Positions 1 through 5,907 of a stretch of DNA of 5,907 nt are shown piece after piece (the stretch's first letter is position 1; every line of letters begins with the position of its first letter). Source of the stretch: Actinomycetota bacterium (GTDB lineage Bacteria > Actinomycetota > Humimicrobiia > Humimicrobiales > Humimicrobiaceae). Below the pieces are notes generated by a model. It was not told the DNA's origin. It ran no database searches and saw nothing but the letters and a program-made list of their open reading frames with translations. A program made the translations under genes and the position numbers. Where the stretch lies: the NCBI GenBank assembly GCA_023475715.1, contig JAMCVO010000514.1, positions 1 to 5,907 on the forward strand, given 5' to 3'.

Positions 1-60
1 TTTTCATCCGTAAATTATGGTCTTCCGGAAATTCTTAAATTAATCAGTGACTTCCTGTAA
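1..60 (+). CDS. 3' end of a plus-strand URO-D-like gene or gene fragment (truncated by left edge)
   Basis: Frame 1 is open from the first base to a TAA at 58-60 and encodes FSSVNYGLPEILKLISDFL. Its first ten residues match residues 299-308 of the minus-strand URO-D-like protein (118-1236) except for one Leu/Asn change, and seven codons in a row are identical, including third positions. In that family this stretch is the conserved Gly-x-Pro-Glu segment just after the His-x-Cys motif. The plus-strand frame stops only nine residues after the Pro-Glu, whereas the minus-strand gene runs another 64 residues, so this copy would lack the usual C-terminal strand and helix. It ends 57 bases before the stop of the convergent gene, with no clear terminator hairpin between them. 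It may be a shortened paralogue, a pseudogene remnant, or the product of a rearrangement or misassembly. Only 19 codons are visible, so its status as a real gene is uncertain. Confidence 0.4.
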   Translation, partial: FSSVNYGLPEILKLISDFL

Positions 61-342
61 TTATTTCTCACTTGATTTCACTTCCATTGCTATTGCAAGG
101 ATTCAAACTACATAAGTTCACCCTATATGTTTATTTAAAATTCTGCAGGCATCACTATAATTATCTGCTTTAACACAAAGAGAAACACCTGTATGTATAT
201 CTTTATTAAAAAAATCTTTTATAACATCATCATAATATTGGCTTTCTCCCCATCCAATTACAGAGATTTTATCCTGCTTGAAATTATTATATATCTCATC
301 TATATTATGCATTTCCGGATTACCATAATTTACGGATGAAAA
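1..342. repeat. Inverted repeat, arms 1-32 and 311-342
   Basis: Bases 1-32 match the reverse complement of 311-342 at 30 of 32 positions. The first 21 bases are identical, two mismatches follow at 22-23, then nine more match, after which similarity drops to near background. The right arm lies inside the URO-D-like gene (codons 299-309) and the left arm lies in the plus-strand open frame, with the same reading phase in each. The arms enclose 278 bases holding the last 63 codons of the URO-D-like gene. The left arm may continue beyond the window edge. Confidence 0.85.
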
Positions 343-1236
343 TTTTTGTTCTTTTATGTTTTTAATATGCCATCCCTTACCAGGACCACAATAATGCAGC
401 GAACCCTTGTTAAACGCTTTTAATATTCTCTCGTTATAGGGTCTCACAAATTCTCTATACATATCTTCCGATAAGGATATCAGTGCAGTATCATCCTTAA
501 TAATTACACTGCCTTTATAAATAGTTCCATGAACATACATCGAATCCTCCCCCGCTTTATCTGTAAGGTAACCATCTATGTATTTTCTAAACTTAATATA
601 AGCTGCTGTTACCAAATCTAATAATTGATGTATTATATCCGGGTAATCATACAAGTATAAAAATATATTCGTTCCTGCAATCAAATGTGCATTATCAAAC
701 GGTCCCTGCAAATCCGGCTGGGTTATCTTTATAGCTTTGCTGCATTTAGGATATTGTTTGAGTTTTTGGTTAAAATACTCATAATCCCTTATTACTTTCT
801 GGCATAGTGGGCTGTTAAACTCAGGTAGCCCTTTTGACACTACCTGCTTTATTTCTTCTATATTTTTAAAATTCTCTACCCAGGGCATATTGTTATATAT
901 TATTTTACACTTCGCCCCGAATAATGATGATATTATTCCAATCCCGTGATTACTCCTTATATGATAGGGCAGGTAGTCTTTCAATTTGACGCTATTAAAA
1001 ATACTGCTCATTCCTGCCGTAAGCTCATCATAAAGCATTTTCTCAGGGCTGTTAAAGGCTTCTTCATAGGGATACGGTACTATACTCTTGTCAAGAGGAT
1101 ACTTAATTATTAGAGGAAAATATGACACTTTTTTATAGTCCAGTGCATCTATGTGAAGTTTTTCTACTTCCTTCTGGCGGTCCAAATCTATATTATTTTC
1201 TAAAAATTCCAATAACCGTTCAAGCTTTGCCATCAT
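118..1236 (-). CDS. URO-D family protein, methyltransferase-like branch (uroporphyrinogen decarboxylase fold)
   Basis: This 372-residue protein has the hallmarks of the URO-D superfamily, which includes haem-pathway decarboxylases and zinc-dependent corrinoid methyltransferases such as MtaA and MtbA. Visible landmarks are IRSNHGIG near 94-100, TQPDLQGPFD at 172-181, KDDTALISLSEDMYREFVRPY at about 247-267 (read as separate blocks), LHYCGPGKGWH at 280-290, and NYGNPEMHNIDEIY at 303-316. His281-x-Cys283 followed by Cys354 resembles the HxC...C zinc site of MtaA-type enzymes (70 residues between the two Cys), but I cannot confirm that Cys354 is conserved. Haem synthesis is unlikely: no other haem gene is nearby, and the gene follows a carbohydrate ABC importer by 116 bases. 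It is probably a cytoplasmic enzyme acting on the imported compound or moving a methyl group from it; substrate unknown. Two adjacent ATG codons (1236 and 1233) are possible starts, and the SD is weak. The gene ends in TGA at 118-120. Codons 299-309 are duplicated in inverse orientation at the window start. Confidence 0.85.
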   Translation of the reverse strand: MMAKLERLLEFLENNIDLDRQKEVEKLHIDALDYKKVSYFPLIIKYPLDKSIVPYPYEEAFNSPEKMLYDELTAGMSSIFNSVKLKDYLPYHIRSNHGIGIISSLFGAKCKIIYNNMPWVENFKNIEEIKQVVSKGLPEFNSPLCQKVIRDYEYFNQKLKQYPKCSKAIKITQPDLQGPFDNAHLIAGTNIFLYLYDYPDIIHQLLDLVTAAYIKFRKYIDGYLTDKAGEDSMYVHGTIYKGSVIIKDDTALISLSEDMYREFVRPYNERILKAFNKGSLHYCGPGKGWHIKNIKEQKFSSVNYGNPEMHNIDEIYNNFKQDKISVIGWGESQYYDDVIKDFFNKDIHTGVSLCVKADNYSDACRILNKHIG

Positions 1237-1352
1237 AACTACTTTCGCAATTTTAAATGTTTATATTTCTATCAGAAACAAATCTTTTTATCTTTTGCAG
1301 GATTTAATTAACCTTTTATTTAAAATATAAAAAGTCATGTTTCAATACTGCT
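1237..1352. other. AT-rich gap between permease and URO-D-like gene
   Basis: These 116 bases contain no ORF, no strong hairpin with a T-run and no strong SD. On the minus strand a TTGAAA about 17 bases before an AT-rich hexamer could pass for a weak promoter, but in such AT-rich DNA this means little. The URO-D-like gene is therefore either the last gene of the transporter operon or starts from a weak promoter of its own. Confidence 0.4.
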
Positions 1353-2195
1353 CTATTCCTTTACAGCCCCCATTGTAATTCCACTGACAAAGTACCTCTG
1401 GAAAAGCATAAAGAAAAGAATAACGGGAAGTGCTCCCACCGTTGCTGCCGCCATAAGATAACCATATTCAATATAGTATTCTTTTGCAAACGTCGTCAAA
1501 CCCAGGGGGATTGTGTATTTGGCAGGATCCCTTAATATAATTAACTGCCAGATAAAATCATTCCATGATTGCATAAATAAAAATATCAGCAAAGCTCCCA
1601 GCGCAGGTTTGACAACTGGCAGTATTATTTGATGAAATATCCTCAATTCGCTGCATCCGTCAACTCTGGCAGCATCTATTATTTCATCAGGAACAGTCTG
1701 TATCATCTGCTTCATCAAAAATATCGCAAGAGGCGCAGCTATAAGAGGAAGTATCAATGCGGGATACTGGTTAATCAGATTTAGTTTTTGCATTGCAACA
1801 AAAAGCGGAAGAATCATGGTCGCCCTGGGAACAGTCAGAAATGCAATTGGCAGCCAGAATAAAAAAAATGAGCCGGGGAATCTTTTCTTTGCCAGAGGAT
1901 ATGCTGCAAGAGCACCAATATAAACTCCAAGTCCCGCAGTTACACCGCTTATAAAAAGACTGTTTAGCAGCCACCTTGCAATAGGATACCGTTGAAATAT
2001 AGTAATAAAGTTAATAAATGTTGTATTTTTTGGGATAAGCGGCGGAGGTACTTGTAAAAGAGCTGAGTTCGGCAATATTGAATTAACAAACATCCAGTAA
2101 AACGGAATAATCATTAAAATTGCAAAAATAAGAGAAATTATCAGAAAAACATATCTTAACTTTCCTGATCTAAATGGATCATATTTTTTAATCAT
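1353..2195 (-). CDS. Carbohydrate ABC transporter permease, MalG/UgpE type
   Basis: This 280-residue inner-membrane protein is one half of the transmembrane channel of a type I sugar importer of the CUT1 family. I see six hydrophobic segments at about 15-37, 78-100, 107-133, 144-162, 199-221 and 245-267. The cytoplasmic EAA loop that docks onto the ATPase is at about 171-199: EIIDAARVDGCSELRIF then ILPVVKPAL, with the family Ala-Ala-x-x-Asp-Gly core. The C-terminus, FQRYFVSGITMGAVKE, is the classic ending of the MalG/AraQ/UgpE group. Length is normal for the family. It starts 20 bases after the stop of the other permease gene. The best SD (GGGGAG, overlapping that stop region) lies about 15 bases from the ATG, longer than usual, and no in-frame alternative start sits closer. 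It should pair with the permease at 2216-3118 and the binding protein at 3231-4667. The sugar cannot be inferred from the permease. Confidence 0.95.
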   Translation of the reverse strand: MIKKYDPFRSGKLRYVFLIISLIFAILMIIPFYWMFVNSILPNSALLQVPPPLIPKNTTFINFITIFQRYPIARWLLNSLFISGVTAGLGVYIGALAAYPLAKKRFPGSFFLFWLPIAFLTVPRATMILPLFVAMQKLNLINQYPALILPLIAAPLAIFLMKQMIQTVPDEIIDAARVDGCSELRIFHQIILPVVKPALGALLIFLFMQSWNDFIWQLIILRDPAKYTIPLGLTTFAKEYYIEYGYLMAAATVGALPVILFFMLFQRYFVSGITMGAVKE

Positions 2196-2215
2196 TTAAA
2201 CAAATCAACTCTCCC

Positions 2216-3118
2216 CTAATAAACAACATCGCGTGATAAATATTTATATTGAATCAGTGCAATAATTGTGCACATAATAAATAACACAACTCCTATTACC
2301 GATGCAGCCCCAAGATTTTCATATGTAAATGCAGTCTTATACAAAAGAAGAACAAGAGTAGTAGTAGAATTTACAGGTCCGCCATCTGTCATAATGTACG
2401 GGGTTGAAAATATTTGAAAAAATCCGATTGTTGATGTAACTATAATATAAAGTGTTGTAGGTTTTAAAAGAGGCAAAGTAATATTAAAGAACATCTGTCT
2501 CTGGTTAGCCCCATCAATAAGTGCAGCTTCATAATAAGTATCCGGTATTGTTCCGAGTGATGCAAGATAAATAATTAAAGGTGCACCAATAACAAAAGTA
2601 AATAAAACAAGTGACATAGACAATAGGGCCAGTGATTTAGTGCCCAGCCAATCCTGGTATGGAATACCAAAAATACTAATAATATAATTTAATATACCAA
2701 CTCTTGGATTTAAAATAAATTTCCAGGACATTATTAGTACTACTTCTGAGGTTATTGTGGGAATATAGATTGCAGCTCTTACAAAGGTTTTTAGCCATGA
2801 TTTCTCTCGATAAATTGAATTAGCAATAAAAAGTGAAGTAATAACAACCAAAGGAACAAGTATAACAACCAGTATAGCTGTATTTCTTAAAGCCAGCCAA
2901 AACCTAAAGTCACTAAAAATGTATTTGTAATTTGTAAATCCAGCAAATTGCAGTTGAAAACCGACATTATTAATTTTAAAAAATGTATAATAAAATGTCT
3001 TTACAGCCGGTATGACAAGAAAATATATAAAGAAAAAATAAAAAGGCAATAAAAATAAATAATATATTTTATTTTTATAAATACTACTAAAAATAACAGT
3101 TATACCTGCTTTTTTCAC
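2216..3118 (-). CDS. Carbohydrate ABC transporter permease, MalF/UgpA type
   Basis: This is the second channel subunit of the CUT1-type importer, 300 residues from the start chosen here. Counting from that start, six hydrophobic segments lie at about 18-38, 78-103, 113-133, 163-187, 221-242 and 268-292. The EAA loop, YYEAALIDGANQRQMFF then TLPLLKP, is at about 195-220. PYIMTDGGPVNSTTTL near 240-255 is typical of the UgpA/MalF side of the pair. I prefer the GTG at 3118-3116: AAAAGGA lies 5 bases upstream. A TTG at 3133-3131 would add five residues but has a poorer SD. The gene follows the binding-protein gene after a 112-base gap that carries a strong stem-loop, and precedes the MalG-type permease by 20 bases, so the three are almost certainly cotranscribed. 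It ends in TAG at 2216-2218. Confidence 0.94.
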   Translation of the reverse strand: MKKAGITVIFSSIYKNKIYYLFLLPFYFFFIYFLVIPAVKTFYYTFFKINNVGFQLQFAGFTNYKYIFSDFRFWLALRNTAILVVILVPLVVITSLFIANSIYREKSWLKTFVRAAIYIPTITSEVVLIMSWKFILNPRVGILNYIISIFGIPYQDWLGTKSLALLSMSLVLFTFVIGAPLIIYLASLGTIPDTYYEAALIDGANQRQMFFNITLPLLKPTTLYIIVTSTIGFFQIFSTPYIMTDGGPVNSTTTLVLLLYKTAFTYENLGAASVIGVVLFIMCTIIALIQYKYLSRDVVY

Positions 3119-3158
3119 ATAAGTCCTTTTCAAAATTCTTATTGGTATTAAACCTTTT

Positions 3159-3201
3159 AACAGTTCTTTCCCCTTTTACAGGGAAAGAACTGTTCTTTTT
3201 T
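3159..3201. terminator. Perfect 14-bp stem-loop between binding-protein and permease genes
   Basis: The arms AACAGTTCTTTCCC (3159-3172) and GGGAAAGAACTGTT (3181-3194) pair perfectly around an 8-base loop. On the plus strand the stem is followed by C and six Ts (3196-3201), so the intrinsic-terminator shape faces rightward, antisense to the operon. In the operon direction the stem is followed by AAAAGG with no T-run. It starts 36 bases after the binding-protein stop. In known importer operons such as malE-malF, a hairpin at this point protects the upstream mRNA and keeps binding protein in excess over permease. I infer the same role here, with possible blocking of antisense transcription. Confidence 0.85.
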
Positions 3202-3230
3202 AATTAAGTTTTTTGTTGTTGCACATCAGG

Positions 3231-4667
3231 CTAAAACTTCGGTATATTAGCTAAAGCTTCATCAATTGCTTTTTGTGCCTCTTCCTGCATTTTATTTCTT
3301 GCTGCTTCTGCTGTCACATCACCACTATATACAGCTTGAGTGTTTTCAAACCAAATTTGTCTGAGCTTCTGAAATCCGGGAATTGCAGCAAAAGCAATAG
3401 TTGATTTTAAACCTGGAATATTTACAAACTGTGCTTGTCTAAGTAATTCCTCTTTTCCGGTAAAATCCATTTTTGCAGTAATCCCTTTGATTAAAAGAGA
3501 CGGTACAGGAAAATCTATTGCTACCTTTAAGTACATACTCTTTTCAGGATCATACAGCCATTTGTAAAAGTCTAATGCTGCAGCAACTTTTTTCTGATCA
3601 TCCTGAGCTTTTATAGCCCATCCATTAAATAAAGTAAGTAACTGTCCAGGGCCTCCATCGTCTGTTGGGAATAATACATAATATGGATCTACAACATCTT
3701 TTGAGGTGCTGCCGTCTGCATATTTATCAGCAATCATGTTTATTTCAGTCCCACCTAAATAATCATTTACTATACCAATTTTACCCTTTATGAAATCATC
3801 CAACTGTGCAAAAATATCTACAGACATAGGGTTAGGATATGCATTTTTGGATTTCATTACATCTGTAATCCATTTATAATTTTCTATGCTTTTGGGAGTG
3901 TTGAATGTAGCTTTAACATATGTTTCATCAGTCCATGCATTGCCATCAGCCCATACATAGCCGTCATTTCCTTTATCCGTGTCATTTGCAGTAAGGTCAA
4001 AAGAAACACCGTATATTCCATTACCGAGGGCGGTTATTGCTTCGATAGCTTTCATATAATTTTCTCTTGTCCATGACCTTGTTGTGTCATCAGGAAGCAG
4101 ATCTGATATGCCTGCCTTTTCGAACAGCACCTTGTTCACCAATAATGGGAATATGGCCGTTTGGTGTGCAACAGTATATTGTTTTCCCATAAAATTACCC
4201 AACGTGAAAGCTTTATCTTCCCATTGACTTTTATCAACAGTTCCATCCGGAATTTCTGCAAATACTCCCAATCTCACAAGAGGCAAAATTCTGTTACCGC
4301 TTCCCATGTACATATCCGGGAATGTATTTGATTGCAGTGAAACGAGAATTGATTCCGAAAGGCCTCCGAATGGATACTCAACTACCTTTATTTCAGTGGT
4401 CGCACCCGTATCTGCCTTGTACTTTGCTATGCATTCATCCCAGCTGAAATCTTTATAAGTTGCAGTAAAGGGTTCTGACCATACAAGCAGTTTAACAGGC
4501 TCTTCCGGTGCAGCAGTTGTCTCAGCTGCTGCTGTTGTTTCTGCTGCTGTTGTTTCTGCTGCGGCGGTTGTTGCTGCTGTTGTTGTTTTACAACCAATTG
4601 CAGACATTATAACAATAAGAACAACAGCTAAAACTACTGATAATAATATTGAAAATTTTCTTTTCAT
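3231..4667 (-). CDS. ABC transporter substrate-binding lipoprotein, family 1 (carbohydrate)
   Basis: This 478-residue protein is the extracytoplasmic receptor that delivers a sugar-type ligand to the two permeases downstream. Residues 1-25 form a signal peptide (MKRK, then a long Val/Ile/Leu core) ending in an AIGC lipobox, so Cys26 is the likely lipidated residue after signal peptidase II cleavage. Residues 27-57 form a low-complexity Thr/Ala/Glu linker built from TTAAAE-like units, probably a flexible tether. The folded domain starts around KLLVWSEP (59-66). Further family-like features are a GSGNRILPLVRLGVFAEIPDG-like hinge region (read in parts), PLLVNKVLFEKAGI, and YKWLYDPEKS towards the C-terminus. 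These fit the UgpB/MalE group of binding proteins. The ATG has a strong SD, AAGGAG at 4678-4673, 5 bases upstream. The gene ends in TAG at 3231-3233. The ligand is unknown; the family binds oligosaccharides, polyols and sugar phosphates. Confidence 0.95.
   Translation of the reverse strand: MKRKFSILLSVVLAVVLIVIMSAIGCKTTTAATTAAAETTAAETTAAAETTAAPEEPVKLLVWSEPFTATYKDFSWDECIAKYKADTGATTEIKVVEYPFGGLSESILVSLQSNTFPDMYMGSGNRILPLVRLGVFAEIPDGTVDKSQWEDKAFTLGNFMGKQYTVAHQTAIFPLLVNKVLFEKAGISDLLPDDTTRSWTRENYMKAIEAITALGNGIYGVSFDLTANDTDKGNDGYVWADGNAWTDETYVKATFNTPKSIENYKWITDVMKSKNAYPNPMSVDIFAQLDDFIKGKIGIVNDYLGGTEINMIADKYADGSTSKDVVDPYYVLFPTDDGGPGQLLTLFNGWAIKAQDDQKKVAAALDFYKWLYDPEKSMYLKVAIDFPVPSLLIKGITAKMDFTGKEELLRQAQFVNIPGLKSTIAFAAIPGFQKLRQIWFENTQAVYSGDVTAEAARNKMQEEAQKAIDEALANIPKF
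4528..4587. repeat. Four 15-bp tandem units encoding the lipoprotein linker
   Basis: On the plus strand, units of 15 bases start at 4528, 4543, 4558 and 4573. The first two (GCTGCTGTTGTTTCT) are identical and the other two differ at a few bases. They encode part of the Thr/Ala/Glu linker, roughly residues 27-47 of the binding protein. Unit length is a multiple of three, so gain or loss of a unit would change linker length without breaking the frame. Confidence 0.85.
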
Positions 4668-4964
4668 ATTAACTCCTTCTTAATTTTAACCATTTGACTA
4701 AAAAATTAACAAATATTTTGCTTATAACATCACCTCCAATCTCTGCGCATAAAAATTAAAGATTTTTAATAACTGTTTTTTCACTCACCTCCTATTTTAT
4801 ATATAACAATACTTTACTTATTTTTAAACAATACAATTACTGGGTTTCTTTAAAAGTTATTACTTTAAAACTTTGAAATTAAATTTCCGGGTATCTTAAA
4901 AAATATCGGAAAACTTTGATACATATATTATATATAATATATAATTTAACATAATATCAATATT
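4668..4964 (-). promoter_or_regulatory. Upstream region of the transporter operon
   Basis: This 297-base gap separates the aminotransferase stop from the binding-protein start and is the likely control region of the importer operon. It contains a perfect 20-base AT palindrome at 4923-4942; CTTTRAAA motifs at 4848, 4863 and 4871; a 10-base direct repeat AAAACTTTGA at 4867-4876 and 4910-4919; and a small stem TTTCCG/CGGAAA (4884-4889 with 4907-4912). That stem, followed by a T-rich stretch on the minus strand, might act as a weak terminator for the aminotransferase gene. A minus-strand TTGATA (4960-4955) and TATATA (4936-4931), 18 bases apart, are promoter-like. I cannot name a regulator, and part of this pattern may be chance in AT-rich DNA. 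Confidence 0.45.
4722..4784 (-). other. Possible 20-codon leader ORF with strong SD
   Basis: AGGAGG at 4793-4788 is followed after three bases by GTG (4784-4782), which opens a frame of 20 codons starting MKKQLLKIFNFYAQR and ending in TAA at 4722-4724. The spacing is tighter than ideal. A second strong SD, GGAGG at 4737-4733, lies inside the 3' end of this frame, followed by ATG TTA TAA. The binding-protein gene starts 54 bases after the stop. It may be a regulatory leader peptide, a remnant of a decayed gene, or an mRNA element that only resembles a start site. I recognise no homologue. Confidence 0.25.
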
Positions 4965-5907
4965 TCAATAAGTTGTCAAATATGTTTTACGGCCGCTGTT
5001 AAAGAAGTTTATTGTTTTATCTAATGCCTCCGCCTGTCCCAGAGCCTTTTCCCATCGCGTGTATCCTGTTTTCAGTTGCATGAGGGTTGGCTGTATTTTC
5101 TCTATAACTGGGCAATCTCCTTTTTGGTAAGAGTGTACTTTTCCTTTATATAATGGATGAAAATGTGGTGCCTGTTTTTTTCTGGTGCCATAAAACTTCA
5201 TGTTCTGGAATGCCGGTTCCAAATGCACCGGGGACCAACAACCATACAGCCCGTCTCCCCCAAGTTCAATGAATTTTTTACGAAATGTCCGCCAGTCAAA
5301 ATCTACGGATTCTTCATCCAGCCGGCATGTATACGCAAAGTATGTATTTATATATCCTTCCGGAACATACTGGGGAACTATCCATTTGCATGATTTTATA
5401 ACATCACCGTATAATGCAGCTATTGTTTGACGGGCCAAAACCAAATCATCAAGCCGTTCCAGCTGTCCCAGACCGAGAGCTGAACATACGACTGGCAATC
5501 TGTAGTTATAGCCCATAGATAGATGCCTTTTAAAACTCCAGTCCTGCCGGATATCTCTGGGTATTGATGTTGCACCCGGTTTTGCACTTACATTAGCATA
5601 TCCTAAAACACCTGCACTACGAATCTTGGTTGCATATTCTTCATTATTGGTAATTACCATGCCGCCATCCCCGGCAGTAGTCATATGCTTTGACCCCTGG
5701 AAACTAAAACTTGCAGCATTACCAATTGTTCCTACCAGTTTATTTTTATAATACCCTAAAAAACACTGTGCATTATCCTCAATTACAATTAAATTATATT
5801 TTTTGGCCAATGCCATAATAGGATCCATATCAGGTGAAAGTCCGTATATTGAAACCGCAATAATTGCCTTGGTATATGGAGTAATTTTCCTTTTAACATC
5901 CTCCTTG
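4965..5907 (-). CDS. DegT/DnrJ/EryC1/StrS family PLP aminotransferase (5' end beyond window)
   Basis: The frame is open to the right edge and shows 313 codons; roughly the first 80-110 residues of a typical 390-430-residue member lie outside the window. The frame continues upstream of the internal ATG at 5828-5826 with conserved sequence (ITPYTKAIIAVSIYGLSPDMDPIM), so that ATG is not the start. VIEDNAQ carries the Asp that contacts the PLP ring nitrogen, and SFSFQGSKHMTTAGDGG carries the Schiff-base Lys (in SKH), with Asp-Gly-Gly in place of the common Glu-Gly-Gly. GYNYRLPVVCSALGLGQLERLD and CPVIEKIQPTLMQLKTGY are further family signatures. Members transfer an amino group, usually from Glu or Gln, to a keto-sugar or cyclitol. 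The wording of these motifs recalls cyclitol (scyllo-inosose-type) and related aminotransferases, but the substrate is not proven. It ends in TGA 297 bases before the importer genes, so it probably belongs to a preceding transcription unit with a related function. Confidence 0.93.
   Translation of the reverse strand, partial: KEDVKRKITPYTKAIIAVSIYGLSPDMDPIMALAKKYNLIVIEDNAQCFLGYYKNKLVGTIGNAASFSFQGSKHMTTAGDGGMVITNNEEYATKIRSAGVLGYANVSAKPGATSIPRDIRQDWSFKRHLSMGYNYRLPVVCSALGLGQLERLDDLVLARQTIAALYGDVIKSCKWIVPQYVPEGYINTYFAYTCRLDEESVDFDWRTFRKKFIELGGDGLYGCWSPVHLEPAFQNMKFYGTRKKQAPHFHPLYKGKVHSYQKGDCPVIEKIQPTLMQLKTGYTRWEKALGQAEALDKTINFFNSGRKTYLTTY

Noticed and set aside
61..117. Possible bidirectional terminator between the convergent stops
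   Set aside because: Only a 4-bp TTGC/GCAA stem is visible, with no GC-rich stem or T-run, so I do not call a terminator.
1237..1352. Promoter for the URO-D-like gene
   Set aside because: TTGAAA with a poor -10-like hexamer is easily found by chance in this composition; no other supporting signal.
1771..1974. 67-codon minus-strand frame inside the MalG-type permease
   Set aside because: It overlaps a gene with clear family motifs, has no SD-supported role, and its translation is Cys/Ser-rich and shows no known features; a shadow frame.
4528..4587. CRISPR-like or minisatellite non-coding array
   Set aside because: The units are short, have no spacers and lie in frame within the lipoprotein linker.
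4668..4964. Catabolite-response (cre-like) operator or riboswitch upstream of the importer
   Set aside because: No sequence fits the cre consensus around a central CG, and I recognise no conserved riboswitch core or compact multi-stem fold.
5157..5430. Two plus-strand frames opposite the aminotransferase
   Set aside because: They lie antisense to conserved DegT-family coding sequence and have no recognisable features.

Overview
The window comes from an AT-rich bacterium or bacterium-like anaerobe. All full-length genes lie on the minus strand, spacing is tight, Shine-Dalgarno (SD) sites are purine-rich, and the binding protein is a lipoprotein with a long Thr/Ala/Glu linker. Nothing here fixes the taxon. 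An uncultured low-GC anaerobic lineage is my best guess from style alone.

Layout in the direction of transcription (right to left). (1) The window opens inside a DegT/DnrJ/EryC1/StrS-type PLP sugar aminotransferase (4965 to the right edge, N-terminus missing). (2) A 297-base gap (4668-4964) holds an AT palindrome, short direct repeats, a possible promoter, and two strong SD sequences that serve no annotated gene; the first precedes a 20-codon mini-ORF. (3) A carbohydrate ABC importer follows: a lipoprotein substrate-binding protein (3231-4667), then a UgpA/MalF-type permease (2216-3118) and a MalG/UgpE-type permease (1353-2195). A perfect 14-bp stem-loop separates the binding protein from the permeases. 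No ATPase gene is present in the window. (4) The last gene in the series is a uroporphyrinogen decarboxylase (URO-D)-fold protein (118-1236) of the methyltransferase-like branch, with a His-x-Cys motif and a later Cys.

At the left edge, bases 1-60 on the plus strand read as the last 19 codons of an open frame that begins with the same peptide as an internal stretch of the URO-D-like gene (FSSVNYG.PE). The DNA behind it is an inverted repeat, 1-32 against 311-342, matching at 30 of 32 bases, with the two mismatches confined to one codon. This could be a convergent paralogue, a gene-conversion tract, an invertible C-terminus, or an assembly fold-back. It is the most unusual signal in the window.

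Functionally the cluster looks like uptake of a sugar, or a sugar-like or cyclitol compound, followed by intracellular processing. The URO-D-like protein and the nearby aminotransferase are candidate modifying enzymes. The substrate cannot be read from the sequence. No mobile element, CRISPR array, tRNA or rRNA was found, and I do not see a clear new defence or mobile system.
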